The notes: a model not told the origin generated them from the sequence alone. 58,323 bases of DNA from Clostridia bacterium (GCA_016278615.1 JADQBM010000113.1:1-58323); one strand, 5' to 3'. Shown: positions 16,212 to 25,993, counted from the first letter of the stretch. Numbers and translations: made by a program.

Positions 16212-17735
16212 ATGATGAAAGATAGAACATATACACAAATTCAAAAGAATAAAGTTCGTCATGAATCTTTATTTCATGCAGTAAATGTTCTTACAACCAA
16301 TAGAAATAGTTCATGTTGCGTAGATAGAAATTACGTTAGAAAACTTTATGATTATTTTATGGAGCTAGATGAATGTAATGATAAAAAAGAAGTATTAAAA
16401 ATGGATCTTAAATATATCAGAAGTTGGGAGCAGCTTCATGATTCATATTTAGGACATAAGAAACCAGAAGACCTTATTGTTTGTTATTTATCTGGGCCGG
16501 AGCCTCAGAATGATTTTAATGAATTAGTTTCACTTGGGATTCATCCACAAAATATATGGGCTTTTGAAAATAATAATTATACGTATTTACAAGCAATAAA
16601 TAATTATAATAGTTTACCATTTCCACAGCCAAAAATTGTAAAAGGATCAATTGAAAATTTCTTTAAATACACTCCAAAGAAATTTGATATTATTTATATT
16701 GATGCGTGTGGAACTATTGTGTCAAATCAACACGCATTAAGAATTATTTCTTCATTATTTAAATTTCATAGATTAAATTCACCCGGGATTGTCATTACAA
16801 ATTTTGCTTCTACAGATGAAATAGATGATTTTTCAAAACTAATTGCTCAATATTTGTTCTTTAAAGATAATTTATTTACTAGAAATGAAAAAGAATTAGT
16901 TAACTTTGAAATACTAGAAGATCAAATAGTCAATTTTAAAGAATTGATAAATAAAAATTTTGAAGAATATTATGGTGAATTTATTACACGTGTACTAATG
17001 GATTTATCAACTTCAATTATTCCTGGGCAAAGATTTGCTAATTCACAATATTATAATTCAATTGCTCTTGATGAAATGAAATCTAATAGTATTAAGGTGG
17101 ATTTACACTGGTTTGATAAAGCTCAAAACAACGCTATTTTACAGTTTTTACTGTTAAATTATTTGCTCGATAGTGATGTTTATAAGTTTAATAGAATTAA
17201 AACTGATAAATCTAAAGTATTAATTAATGAATTTTCAGGGTTAGATAAGTGCTCTGTGAATATTTATAATTCTTTGTGGAGTTTAGCAGGACTGAAAACT
17301 GACATGGTTTCTTTAAGACCGGAAATAGATGAAATAAAAAAACATTTCAATAATAAATCAATTTATCAATTTTTAGATGCGCCAAATAGTAATTTATTCT
17401 TCGATTTAATTATAAATCAATTATCTTTCCCGATGCATTATAATACAGGTCAAATAAAACGTTTTAAGTACAAAGCTAAAAAAACGATAATGTATACGGA
17501 TGTTTTTGTAGTAGATGAGTGTCGATATATTTATGAATGGTTGCCTACACTTCATCTTGTTGAAAATGCCTTCAAAGATTTAAGCTGGCAATATACATTT
17601 AGATTTGCACTTGATGGATTGGTTAAACAAAGATTAAATTATAATAACGAATATTTTTTTCAAGGCTCTGTAGTTAATAAAAACAATGAATATTTCAAGA
17701 AAAAAGAATTAAGCAATCGTATTTTTATAAAGTGA
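16212..17735 (+). CDS. Methyltransferase-fold protein of unknown function (cargo, partner of double DUF262)
   Basis: A 507-residue protein of no named family known to me. Residues ~87-200 read like a Rossmann methyltransferase core: YLSGPEPQNDF at the motif I position, IWAFENNN with an acidic residue at the end of strand 2, KIVKGSIENFF, and FDIIYIDACGT at the motif IV position. The glycine loop is degenerate, so catalysis is uncertain. The C-terminal 300 residues are unrecognised. It is markedly AT-rich, has its own extended -10 promoter and lies 10 bases upstream of the double-DUF262 gene, so the two form an operon. Defence or modification sensing is inferred only from the partner. Confidence 0.72.
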   Translation: MMKDRTYTQIQKNKVRHESLFHAVNVLTTNRNSSCCVDRNYVRKLYDYFMELDECNDKKEVLKMDLKYIRSWEQLHDSYLGHKKPEDLIVCYLSGPEPQNDFNELVSLGIHPQNIWAFENNNYTYLQAINNYNSLPFPQPKIVKGSIENFFKYTPKKFDIIYIDACGTIVSNQHALRIISSLFKFHRLNSPGIVITNFASTDEIDDFSKLIAQYLFFKDNLFTRNEKELVNFEILEDQIVNFKELINKNFEEYYGEFITRVLMDLSTSIIPGQRFANSQYYNSIALDEMKSNSIKVDLHWFDKAQNNAILQFLLLNYLLDSDVYKFNRIKTDKSKVLINEFSGLDKCSVNIYNSLWSLAGLKTDMVSLRPEIDEIKKHFNNKSIYQFLDAPNSNLFFDLIINQLSFPMHYNTGQIKRFKYKAKKTIMYTDVFVVDECRYIYEWLPTLHLVENAFKDLSWQYTFRFALDGLVKQRLNYNNEYFFQGSVVNKNNEYFKKKELSNRIFIK

Positions 17736-17745
17736 GGGGTTAAAA

Positions 17746-20031
17746 ATGGCAGATAAAGTATTAGATTATAAAGATATTACAGGTATTTTTAAAAACAATT
17801 TAAAAATAGAAAATATGGTTAAATCAATTTCTTCAATATTTCTAAATGAAAGATTTTCAAGCAAGGTGGATTATGCACCATACTTTCAGAGACATTATGT
17901 TTGGGATGCAGATAAGGCTACATATTTTGTTGAGAGTATTTTCTTGGGTACAGAAATACCACCAATAGTTTTATTTGATAATGGGAACAAAAATGAAGTT
18001 ATTGATGGTCGCCAAAGGTATGAAACTATACTTAAATTTCTAAATAATGATCTGATATTAACTAATGAAGGTTTAAAGTCACTTAAATCTTTTTCTGGAA
18101 TGCGATATTGTGATTTGTCAGAGGATATTAGAGATGAATTTGAGGACACAAAACTAAGAATATTGCAGTGTAGTGTTGTTAATGAACCGTCGCTTGACGA
18201 ATACAAAGAAGATAAAATAAAAAAAGAAATATTTAGAAGATATAATTCCGGAATTATTCCGTTGAAAAAAGAAGAAATACAACGAGCAGAATTTATTCAT
18301 GATGATGTAACAAAAGCATTTTCTAATTTGTTTAATGGAAACCCTAACTTGTTTAAAAACTCGTGTATTCTTTTCTTGTCAAAACGACAATCTAAATCAC
18401 AAAAAAGAGATAAGACAAATATAATGTTGTCAAAAATTCGAGTCTTAATTACTTTGCCATTAATTCCTATTAATAACTATGCAAATAGCAGTACTAAGAG
18501 TGATAATATTGGCATCTATTATAGGACAAAAGTAACTTCAATGAAAATTGAATTATTGATACAAGAATATGAGGAGATAATTACTATTCTACTTGAGCTG
18601 AAAAGTATTTTAGTAAATAAAAAAGAATTATTAGCAGATAATATATTATTTTTTGAATCATGTTACTGGATACTTACAATAATCAGACGTGATTTTAATG
18701 AAGATTTCAATAATATTGATTTACATAAATTAGTAGATTTTATGATTGAAAAAGAAGATATTGATACAATTTTTGATTCTACTGGTAGTCATTATCATAA
18801 AGCTATAAAAGATAGATATACATTTATTTCAAATTATTTTGTGGAGAAATCACAATTGAATTTAGACATTTATTTTAAGAATTCAACTGAGTTTATATCT
18901 ACTACTAATATAAAGAGTAATCAAATAAATGAAATAAAAAAACTTAAGCTTAATAAACCTGAACCAACATCAATGACCATAGAAGATATATGTAAAGATA
19001 TAAATAAATCACGTTTTATGATTCGCCCTGATTATCAAAGATCTGAAGTAACAAATACAATTAAGTCTTCATATTTATTAGAAAGTATAATGCTTGGTAT
19101 GAAGATTCCACCTATATTTGTGTATAAACGTAATGACAAGGTTTATGAAGTGGTTGATGGACAGCAAAGATTACTTTCTATTATTGGATTTCTCGGTAAA
19201 GAATATCTTAATGAAAATAACAAAAAAGAAATATCAAATAAACATAAATTTAAATTAAAAAAATTAAAAATTTTAAAAGAACTAAATGAAAAAGATAGTG
19301 ATAACATAGATCCAAAATATAAAAATAAATTATTAGATTTTCAACTTGAAGTCATTGAAATAGATGCTACACTTAATCCATCATTTGAAAGTATAGACTT
19401 ATTTTTAAGATTAAATACTAAACCTTATCCAATAGGTGAGAATACATTTGAAATGTGGAACTCATATGTTGATAAAAAATTAATCTTGTCAATAAGAAAA
19501 CTTGCAGAAGAATACTCTGATAAAATTTTTAGAGCTAATAATACCAGAATGGCGAATGAAGAACTTATAGCATCGTTAGCATATATTGATTATAAAAAAA
19601 GAATTAGTAATAGTAATACAAAAAACATACTGAATATTTATGTTAAAGCAAACAGGATAAATGCAAGAATTAAAAGTAAATCAGATATAACCAAAGTATT
19701 AAGTGAAATTACACAAGATGATATTAATCCATTTATTGATTCAATCAATAATGTAATTATCTTCATTGATAAAATTAATAAATTAATATCAGATGACTAT
19801 ACATTATTATATAAAATTTTTGATCCTATAAATCAACGAAAAACAAGTCGTACTAATCAAAATTTTTATATGTTTTGGTTGATCTTAGGAAAATTTTCAA
19901 TGGCTCAATTAGAAGAGTCTCGTAATGAAATAATTCATAAAATATCTGATTTATATCAACTAATGCAAAAATATCCTCAAGATAAAACGGTAGATGATTT
20001 GATGGAGAAAATTGAAAATATCAACAACTAG
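17746..20031 (+). CDS. Tandem DUF262 protein (GmrSD/SspE-like nucleotide-binding domains, no HNH seen)
   Basis: A 761-residue protein with two DUF262 domains. The first (~residues 30-130) has YFQRHYVWDADKAT, GTEIPPIVLF and VIDGRQRYETI. The second (~420-530) has IRPDYQRSEVT, GMKIPPIFVY and VVDGQQRLLSI. The DGQR/DGRQR motifs are the ParB-like NTP-binding signature shared with GmrS/GmrD-type IV restriction enzymes and SspE. I see no DUF1524 HNH motif after either domain, so it may be a regulator or NTPase whose effector is the neighbouring protein. Two fused DUF262 units in one chain is unusual. The ATG at 17746 follows GAGGGG. Confidence 0.85.
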   Translation: MADKVLDYKDITGIFKNNLKIENMVKSISSIFLNERFSSKVDYAPYFQRHYVWDADKATYFVESIFLGTEIPPIVLFDNGNKNEVIDGRQRYETILKFLNNDLILTNEGLKSLKSFSGMRYCDLSEDIRDEFEDTKLRILQCSVVNEPSLDEYKEDKIKKEIFRRYNSGIIPLKKEEIQRAEFIHDDVTKAFSNLFNGNPNLFKNSCILFLSKRQSKSQKRDKTNIMLSKIRVLITLPLIPINNYANSSTKSDNIGIYYRTKVTSMKIELLIQEYEEIITILLELKSILVNKKELLADNILFFESCYWILTIIRRDFNEDFNNIDLHKLVDFMIEKEDIDTIFDSTGSHYHKAIKDRYTFISNYFVEKSQLNLDIYFKNSTEFISTTNIKSNQINEIKKLKLNKPEPTSMTIEDICKDINKSRFMIRPDYQRSEVTNTIKSSYLLESIMLGMKIPPIFVYKRNDKVYEVVDGQQRLLSIIGFLGKEYLNENNKKEISNKHKFKLKKLKILKELNEKDSDNIDPKYKNKLLDFQLEVIEIDATLNPSFESIDLFLRLNTKPYPIGENTFEMWNSYVDKKLILSIRKLAEEYSDKIFRANNTRMANEELIASLAYIDYKKRISNSNTKNILNIYVKANRINARIKSKSDITKVLSEITQDDINPFIDSINNVIIFIDKINKLISDDYTLLYKIFDPINQRKTSRTNQNFYMFWLILGKFSMAQLEESRNEIIHKISDLYQLMQKYPQDKTVDDLMEKIENINN

Positions 20032-20085
20032 ATAAGCATATAATAATAATAATAAATTCGATTATATTTTTTTAAGGAGGTGCCT

Positions 20086-20403
20086 ATGGAAGAAAAAGAA
20101 ACTCTTTACATCCCACAAGGCCTCAAGCCTCGAACTGAACTATTTGATGACTACGGGACAGAAGAATTATTTCAGTCAATCATAATTACCATCATAGCTG
20201 GTATCATTGACATATTAATATATACATTCACCAAAAACACTGCGATTTGCGTAGTGTTTTTTTTATCTTCAATTGCAGGCTCAGTAATGATGTTAACAAA
20301 AGACAGGATAAATATTTCAGTAGTTGATCAAGTTAAGTTTATGGTTCGGTTTGCGAGGTCTCAGAAAGTTTATAAGTACAAATATTATGATGAATGGAGG
20401 TAG
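20086..20403 (+). CDS. prgI: PrgI/VirB3-like T4SS membrane protein
   Basis: A 105-residue protein with a short polar N-terminus (YIPQGLKPRTELF), two closely spaced membrane segments and a basic C-terminus (VRFARSQKVYKYKYYDEWR), the pattern of PrgI proteins of Gram-positive T4SS, which are VirB3-like partners of VirB4. The ATG at 20086 follows AAGGAGGTG; a GTG at 20080 lies inside that site. In related ICEs virB4 follows directly, but here it lies 14 kb further on at 34328. A terminator-like hairpin (20236-20264) lies inside the gene. Confidence 0.82.
   Translation: MEEKETLYIPQGLKPRTELFDDYGTEELFQSIIITIIAGIIDILIYTFTKNTAICVVFFLSSIAGSVMMLTKDRINISVVDQVKFMVRFARSQKVYKYKYYDEWR
20236..20264 (+). terminator. 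Intragenic terminator-like hairpin in prgI
   Basis: AACACTGCG (20236-20244) pairs with CGTAGTGTT (20250-20258) over 9 bp including one G-U pair, loop ATTTG. The run of eight T (20257-20264) starts at the last two stem bases. Confidence 0.6.
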
Positions 20404-20409
20404 ATATAG

Positions 20410-20841
20410 TTGAATGCTTTTAGTGACTGGTTATGGATCATTAAAGGCTTTTTTTATGTTGTGATATTGATATTTACTAGCTTTTACGATCTTAGAACAA
20501 AAACCATACCGGATATTATACATTTGCTTATATTCCTAATTGCCTTAATTAAAGTAGATTTAGCACCTTCAATATTAGGGTTTATATTTGTTCCACTTCC
20601 GTTTCTAATTCCGGCACTTATGAAAGAAAACAGTATAGGAGGAGGAGATATCAAATTCATGGCAGTATCCGGATTTCTATTAGGATTCAAAAGAGGTGTC
20701 TTGGCAAGTATTATAGGACTAATATTAGCGGTGATTGTTAGTTCGATCTATTATAAAGTGAATAAAATTGATAAATCTGAGTCATTTCCTTTAGCACCTT
20801 TTCTTAGTATTGGGTGCTTTGTTTCATATTTAATTATGTAA
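20410..20841 (+). CDS. A24 family prepilin peptidase (CpaA/TadV-like)
   Basis: A 143-residue polytopic membrane protein with the two aspartates of A24 peptidases: FYDLRTKTIPD near the N-terminus and GGGDIKFM (residues ~77-84). It lacks the N-terminal methyltransferase part of PilD, as in CpaA/TadV. It would remove leader peptides from Flp-like prepilins and pseudopilins such as those encoded at 14741, 25586 and 25990. The TTG at 20410 follows TGGAGG. A 10-bp hairpin with seven T lies in the first 50 bases of the gene. Confidence 0.88.
   Translation: MNAFSDWLWIIKGFFYVVILIFTSFYDLRTKTIPDIIHLLIFLIALIKVDLAPSILGFIFVPLPFLIPALMKENSIGGGDIKFMAVSGFLLGFKRGVLASIIGLILAVIVSSIYYKVNKIDKSESFPLAPFLSIGCFVSYLIM
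20416..20455 (+). terminator. Intragenic terminator-like hairpin at the start of the A24 peptidase gene
   Basis: GCTTTTAGTG (20416-20425) pairs with CATTAAAGGC (20439-20448) over 10 bp including two G-U pairs. The loop is 13 bases and seven T follow (20449-20455). Confidence 0.5.
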
Positions 20842-20858
20842 AGATAGGAGAGGTATGA

Positions 20859-21668
20859 ATGAAAAAAGTATTATTAAAAAAAATTTCCATCAAGAATATT
20901 TTAAAAGACAGAACCATATTAGGGCTTATGTGTATTGTATTAGCTTTACTAATTTGTTTTGTGTTAACACCACTATTTAGTAAAGCTATACAGGAAAAAA
21001 CTGAAATTGTTAGAGTAGTAAAAGATATTAAAAGGGGTGAGGTCATCAGTGGGGATATGCTCCAAACAATTAGTGTTGGAGGATATAATCTTCCAGCGAA
21101 TGTTTTAAAGAACAAGGAGCACATCATTGGTAAATATGCTTCTGCTGATTTGTTTCAGGGAGATTATATTTTAAAAGCAAAGATCTCTGAAACACCTCTT
21201 ACTGAATATGGATATCTTTATGGTTTAGATGGTACTAAGAGAGCCATATCTGTATCTATTAAAAGTTTTGCAGCCGGTTTATCAGGCAAGCTTGAATCTG
21301 GAGATATCGTTTCTATCATTGCATCGGATTATGGTGAATTTAGAGATACTATTGTGCCGATACAGCTTCAATATGTTGAAGTTTTAGCTGTTACCACAGG
21401 AAAAGGGGAAGATAGAGTATACCAAGGAAACACAGAGGGAGATCAGGAACTACCTTCAACAGTTACACTGCTTGTCAATAAGGAACAAGCCAAACTTTTA
21501 GCAGAGCTGGAAGAGAAGAGTAAGATTCATGTTGTGTTGGTTTATCGCGGAGAGAAAAATATTGCAAATAAATTTCTCAAAGAACAAGCAAAAATCTTTT
21601 ATTATGAATCAGAATTTCCTGAAGAAGTAATTGCTGATAGTGATGTGGAGGAAACATATGATGAATAG
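20859..21668 (+). CDS. cpaB: CpaB/RcpC-like pilus assembly protein (SAF domain)
   Basis: A 269-residue protein with one N-terminal membrane segment and a SAF domain in residues ~45-110 (VVKDIKRGEVISGDML, GKYASADLFQGDYIL). An RcpC-type domain with LAVTTGKGE and TVTLLVNKEQAKLLAELEE follows. In Tad systems CpaB is a periplasm-facing assembly factor; in a Gram-positive cell it would act outside the membrane. It overlaps the next gene by 11 bases. Confidence 0.85.
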   Translation: MKKVLLKKISIKNILKDRTILGLMCIVLALLICFVLTPLFSKAIQEKTEIVRVVKDIKRGEVISGDMLQTISVGGYNLPANVLKNKEHIIGKYASADLFQGDYILKAKISETPLTEYGYLYGLDGTKRAISVSIKSFAAGLSGKLESGDIVSIIASDYGEFRDTIVPIQLQYVEVLAVTTGKGEDRVYQGNTEGDQELPSTVTLLVNKEQAKLLAELEEKSKIHVVLVYRGEKNIANKFLKEQAKIFYYESEFPEEVIADSDVEETYDE

Positions 21669-22401
21669 CCAAATTATTGCTATATGGGGGAGTCCTTCTA
21701 GTGGAAAAACTACAACCAGTGTTAAACTTGCAAAAGCTCTTTCGGAAAAGAAGAAAAATGTGATTGTTGTGTTTGCAGATATCATAGTACCAACGCTTTT
21801 GACAATTCTTCCTACAGTAGATTCTGAAGGTAAATCTTTGGGAAGACTGCTGGCAGAACCGGAGTTAACACAGGAAACCATACTAAAAAATCTTATTACT
21901 ATGAGAAAAAATGATTATATTTCCTTTCTTGGCTATGGTAAAGCTGAAAATAAATTTACTTATGCAAAATATTCAAAGGATAAAATAATTGATTTTATGG
22001 TGCTTCTTAGACATCTTTCAGATTATGTTATTATTGACTGCTCCAGTATTATCACGGATGATCTTTTTACAGCAATGACATTAGAGATAGCAGACAAGGT
22101 TTTAAGACTCAGCTCATGTGATATAAAAGGCTTATCCTATATGAGCTCATATTTACCATTATTGTCAGAAAGGCGATTCGGGATTGAGAAACATATTAAA
22201 ATTTTATCCAATACAAATGATTCAATGCTCAAGAGTGAAATGACGGAAAGTTTATCAGGGATTGATTTATATATTCCTTATGTAAAGGAACTCTCAGACC
22301 AATATTTATATGGAGAGTTATTTCAAACATTAACAACAAAAGGATCTAAGGCATACTCCAATGCAATAGATAAGCTAATGAAAGGAGTATTCAATGAATA
22401 A
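21658..22401 (+). CDS. TadZ/CpaE-like MinD/ParA family ATPase
   Basis: A 247-residue P-loop ATPase of the MinD/ParA class placed directly between cpaB and tadA, as TadZ/CpaE is in Tad loci. Walker A is GSPSSGKTTTS (the first signature lysine is absent), and Walker B is YVIIDCSS. TadZ proteins localise the pilus machine at a pole. The ATG pair at 21658/21661 follows GTGGAGG. It overlaps cpaB by 11 and tadA by 8 bases. A second, more degenerate member lies at 37662. Confidence 0.82.
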   Translation: MMNSQIIAIWGSPSSGKTTTSVKLAKALSEKKKNVIVVFADIIVPTLLTILPTVDSEGKSLGRLLAEPELTQETILKNLITMRKNDYISFLGYGKAENKFTYAKYSKDKIIDFMVLLRHLSDYVIIDCSSIITDDLFTAMTLEIADKVLRLSSCDIKGLSYMSSYLPLLSERRFGIEKHIKILSNTNDSMLKSEMTESLSGIDLYIPYVKELSDQYLYGELFQTLTTKGSKAYSNAIDKLMKGVFNE

Positions 22402-23731
22402 TATTTTCAATACAAAATCAAATGAAAAAATATTCTCAGACATACTTAAAGAAGTGCAAGAGCATGTCTCGAATAAATATTCCACTCTGATATCTAATCA
22501 TCCAGATAAACAGAAAGATCAGCTAAAATCATATATTAATAAATATCTTCAGGACAATGGGCTAAGCTGCTCAGGATTTGATTTTGATGAACTTGTTGAA
22601 AAGCTCTACTCAGAAATGGCAGAGTTTTCTTTTTTAACAGAATATCTTTTTTCAAATGATGTTGAAGAAATCAATGTTAATCAATGGAACGATATTAAAA
22701 TCACATATACAAACGGACAAGTTATTCCAACAAAGGAGATTTTTAATTCACCTGACCATGCAATGGATGTGATTAGAAGGCTATTACATCATTCAGGTAT
22801 GATACTGGATTATTCTCAGCCGGTAATCGTCGGGCACCTTTCAAATAAGATCAGGATTACTGTTTTTGGACCTCCGGTTATTGATAAGGATAAGGGAATA
22901 GCAGTTTCAATAAGAATTGTAAATCCTCAAAAGCTTTCTAAAGATGAGTTCATCAAATATAGTACTGCGACAGAAGAAATGCTGGATTTCCTAAGCCTGT
23001 GTTTAAGATATGGGATAAGTGAATGTATTACCGGATCAACTAGCTCCGGAAAGACAACCATCATGAGCTGGCTTCTATCTACAATACCATGTGATAAAAG
23101 AGTCTTCACAATCGAAAATGGTTGCCGTGAATTTGATTTAGTAAAGGTTGACGAAAATTGTAATATTGTAAACAATATAGTACATACAGTAACAAGATAT
23201 AGTGACGATAGAACACAAAATGTAGATCAGGAGATTCTCTTGGAAAAGGCACTGACAGCAAATCCGGATGTCATTTGTGTAGGAGAGATGAAATCAGCAG
23301 AAGCATTTGCAGCACAAGAAGCAGCTAGAACGGGGCATGCCGTAATAACTACAACTCACGCGAATTCCTGCATTGCAACTTACTCACGTATGACGACCCA
23401 ATGTAAAATGAAGTATGATATTGATTATGAAACATTAAATAACCTTGTTACCGAAGCATTCCCAATAGTTGCATTTACAAAGAAACTAGAGGACAACTCC
23501 AGAAAAATTATGGAGATAACTGAATGTGAGATATTCCCAGATGGGAGTAGAGAAATAAGAACGTTATATAGATATGTGGTTAGAGAAAATCAATTTATAA
23601 ATGGAAAATTAAAGATTATTGGAGAATTTGAAAAGGTTAATATTATTTCAGAGAGTCTTCAAAAAAGGCTCTTGGAAAACGGCGTGCCTATGGATTCCCT
23701 TGAAAAATTCTTAAAAGAAGGTGAAAATTAA
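22394..23731 (+). CDS. tadA: TadA/CpaF-type secretion ATPase
   Basis: A 445-residue type II/IV secretion ATPase of the CpaF/TadA class. It has Walker A (GSTSSGKTTIMSW), an Asp box region with RYSDDRTQNVDQE, Walker B (PDVICVGEMKS) and the His box (VITTTHANS). It would power assembly of the Tad-like pilus, not DNA transfer, which uses VirB4 and VirD4. Overlaps with tadZ and tadB (1 base) indicate one operon. Confidence 0.92.
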   Translation: MNNIFNTKSNEKIFSDILKEVQEHVSNKYSTLISNHPDKQKDQLKSYINKYLQDNGLSCSGFDFDELVEKLYSEMAEFSFLTEYLFSNDVEEINVNQWNDIKITYTNGQVIPTKEIFNSPDHAMDVIRRLLHHSGMILDYSQPVIVGHLSNKIRITVFGPPVIDKDKGIAVSIRIVNPQKLSKDEFIKYSTATEEMLDFLSLCLRYGISECITGSTSSGKTTIMSWLLSTIPCDKRVFTIENGCREFDLVKVDENCNIVNNIVHTVTRYSDDRTQNVDQEILLEKALTANPDVICVGEMKSAEAFAAQEAARTGHAVITTTHANSCIATYSRMTTQCKMKYDIDYETLNNLVTEAFPIVAFTKKLEDNSRKIMEITECEIFPDGSREIRTLYRYVVRENQFINGKLKIIGEFEKVNIISESLQKRLLENGVPMDSLEKFLKEGEN

Positions 23732-24660
23732 TGACAGGAATGATTTTGATTGCCTTTGTTCTGATGATTTTAGGTAGTTTTATTTTATTTGATATTAATC
23801 CTTTTGATTTTGCAGATCAATTAATAAAGCCATTTCAAAAGAAAAATACCAGCATAAAATTAAAGATTCATGAAATAACAAAAGAGAAAAAGGTTAAAGG
23901 GATTAAAAAAATCATATTGGAAAACAAAGACGTTCTCGAAGCTACTGATAAAGAAGATAAATTTTCTTTGCTTTGCGTTTCATCCTTTTTTCTATTTATT
24001 CTGGGAGCACTTATCGCGATTGTGATAAATAATCCATTTGTTGTACCGGTTCTCGCAGTTGGATTTGCTCTTTTTCCATTTGCTTATGTTATGCTCTTAG
24101 CTAACAAATGGAAAAAAGAACTGAATGCCGAATTGGAAACAGCTCTATCTATTATTACTACTTCATACTTAAGAAGCGAAAATATTATATATGCAATTGA
24201 AGAAAATATAAGCTATATTAATCCCCCGGTAGCAGATGTATTTAAAAGCTTTCTCTCGCAGACAAAGCTAATCAATTCAAATATTAAATTAGCTATAGAA
24301 AATCTAAAACCAAAGATTGATCAAGCAGTATTTCATGAATGGTGTGATGCTTTGATTGCATGCCAGGAAGATAAGAATATAAAGGTAACATTAGTCCCGA
24401 TAGTGACGAAGCTATCAGATCTGAGAGTTGTCAGTGCTGAACTTGATTTCATGCTATATGAGCCCATGAAAGAATTTATCACAATGGCGATTCTTCTTGT
24501 TGGAAATATTCCTTTAATGTATTTCTTGAATCGTTCATGGTATGAGTCTTTGATGTTTACTATAGTAGGGAAAATAGTATTATCTATATGCGCTTTGGTG
24601 ATTTTTATTTCTCTTATTGCAGTGATTAGGTTGACAAAACCGATAGAGTATAAAAGGTGA
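23731..24660 (+). CDS. tadB: TadB-like type II secretion F family membrane protein
   Basis: A 309-residue membrane protein with a single N-terminal helix, a pair of helices in residues ~80-125 and two near the C-terminus, flanking cytoplasmic T2SSF-like regions. It follows tadA with a 1-base overlap and precedes a second F-family protein. In Tad systems TadB and TadC form the inner-membrane platform for the ATPase. Confidence 0.82.
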   Translation: MTGMILIAFVLMILGSFILFDINPFDFADQLIKPFQKKNTSIKLKIHEITKEKKVKGIKKIILENKDVLEATDKEDKFSLLCVSSFFLFILGALIAIVINNPFVVPVLAVGFALFPFAYVMLLANKWKKELNAELETALSIITTSYLRSENIIYAIEENISYINPPVADVFKSFLSQTKLINSNIKLAIENLKPKIDQAVFHEWCDALIACQEDKNIKVTLVPIVTKLSDLRVVSAELDFMLYEPMKEFITMAILLVGNIPLMYFLNRSWYESLMFTIVGKIVLSICALVIFISLIAVIRLTKPIEYKR

Positions 24661-24698
24661 AATATGGTGCATGAAAATAGAATGCTTGGAGGTAAAAA

Positions 24699-25571
24699 AT
24701 GATTATCATTATAACCTTATTTATGTGCTCCTTTTCATTAGGAGTTTTTTTAATTTTGTCAGACTATTTAAAAATACCCAAACTGAAAACTTCAAGAGCA
24801 ATACTTAGTATCAGTAAAAGAGAAAAGAAAAGGATCAAGAACTTAGAGGTTTTCATCTTGGATCTATCAAGTAAGTTTTCAAAATACATTAAACTTGATG
24901 ACTACAAAAAAAGAAAGCTAACAGCAACATTAAAATCAGCTGATATCAAACTTTCACCAGAAACCTATATTTCAAAAGCTTGGATAAAAGCAGGTCTTGT
25001 ACTAATAAGTATAATTCCTGCTTTATTTATTTTTCCGATTCTTTCTCCTCTAATATTATTTTTATCAATAGCTGTCTACTTCAAAGAAATTCGTAGTGCA
25101 GACAAAATCTTAAAAGCAAGGAGAGAAGAAATAGAGTGGGAGTTACCCAGATTTGTTTCAACACTTACTCAGGAACTTAAAGCCAGTCGTGATGTATTAT
25201 CAATGCTTGAAACTTATAAAAAGAGTGCTGGTAGAGGTCTAAAGAAAGAACTTGATATTACAATTGCAGATATGAAAAGTGGGAGCTATGAATCTGCACT
25301 AACACGATTTGAGACAAGGCTTGGATGTTCAAGCCTTTCGGAAGTAATAAGAGGACTAATTGGAGTCCTACGTGGTGATAATGGGGTAATGTATTTTCAA
25401 ATGCTTTCTCATGACTTAAAGCAACTCGAGTTTCAACGATTAAAGACCATTGCTCAAAAGAGGCCAGGTAAGATCAGAAAGTATTCTTTCATGATGTTAG
25501 GATGTTTTATACTGATGTACCTGGTAGTGATGGCTATAGAAATTATTAAGTCAGTAGATCAAATGTTTTGA
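24699..25571 (+). CDS. tadC: TadC-like type II secretion F family membrane protein
   Basis: A 290-residue membrane protein with an N-terminal helix, a central double helix (GLVLISIIPALFIFPILSPL) and a C-terminal helix (MMLGCFILMYLVVMAIEI). The cytoplasmic part holds the T2SSF pattern ELPRFVSTLTQELKASRD. It is the second platform protein of the Tad-like set. GGAGG precedes the ATG at 24699. A terminator-like hairpin (24728-24751) lies 30 bases into the gene. Confidence 0.85.
   Translation: MIIIITLFMCSFSLGVFLILSDYLKIPKLKTSRAILSISKREKKRIKNLEVFILDLSSKFSKYIKLDDYKKRKLTATLKSADIKLSPETYISKAWIKAGLVLISIIPALFIFPILSPLILFLSIAVYFKEIRSADKILKARREEIEWELPRFVSTLTQELKASRDVLSMLETYKKSAGRGLKKELDITIADMKSGSYESALTRFETRLGCSSLSEVIRGLIGVLRGDNGVMYFQMLSHDLKQLEFQRLKTIAQKRPGKIRKYSFMMLGCFILMYLVVMAIEIIKSVDQMF
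24728..24751 (+). terminator. Intragenic terminator-like hairpin at the start of tadC
   Basis: CTCCT (24728-24732) and AGGAG (24740-24744) pair around TTTCATT. A run of seven T follows (24745-24751), and one flanking G-U pair can extend the stem. Confidence 0.5.
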
Positions 25572-25585
25572 GGGGGTGATGTGAG

Positions 25586-25993
25586 TTGATAAAAATCTTA
25601 AAATCAAAACGTGGGGAAGGATACATAGATACAGTTGTTATTGTCATGGTAGCCATGCTTGTAATTGCTTTTACAGTAAGAATATTCCCGATATTCTTAG
25701 CTAAGAATCAGTTGAATATTTTTGCTAATGAACTATGCCGAGAAGCAGAATTATCCGGGAGAATAGGAGCTGAAGTTACATTAGCGATACAAAGATTGGA
25801 GGATGATACTGGACTGAAGCCAACAATAGCTTGGACAGCACGATATATTTCTGGAACGAATCGAATCCAGTTGGGTAATGAATTTACTGTAACTGTATCT
25901 CAAGAAGTGGATATCGGATTCTTTACATTCGGCTCTTTTCCAATAAACTTGACTTCAAAAGCATCGGGTAAGTCGGAGGTGTACTGGAAATGA
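25586..25993 (+). CDS. DUF4320/TadE-like pseudopilin
   Basis: A 135-residue protein with a short basic leader ending in KRGEG, then one hydrophobic helix (YIDTVVIVMVAMLVIAFTV) and an extracellular domain. This matches DUF4320 proteins and the TadE layout, in which the A24 peptidase cuts after the Gly before Glu. The TTG start at 25586 follows GGGGGTGATG. The stop overlaps the next ATG by 4 bases. It is likely a minor pilin or pseudopilin. Confidence 0.8.
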   Translation: MIKILKSKRGEGYIDTVVIVMVAMLVIAFTVRIFPIFLAKNQLNIFANELCREAELSGRIGAEVTLAIQRLEDDTGLKPTIAWTARYISGTNRIQLGNEFTVTVSQEVDIGFFTFGSFPINLTSKASGKSEVYWK

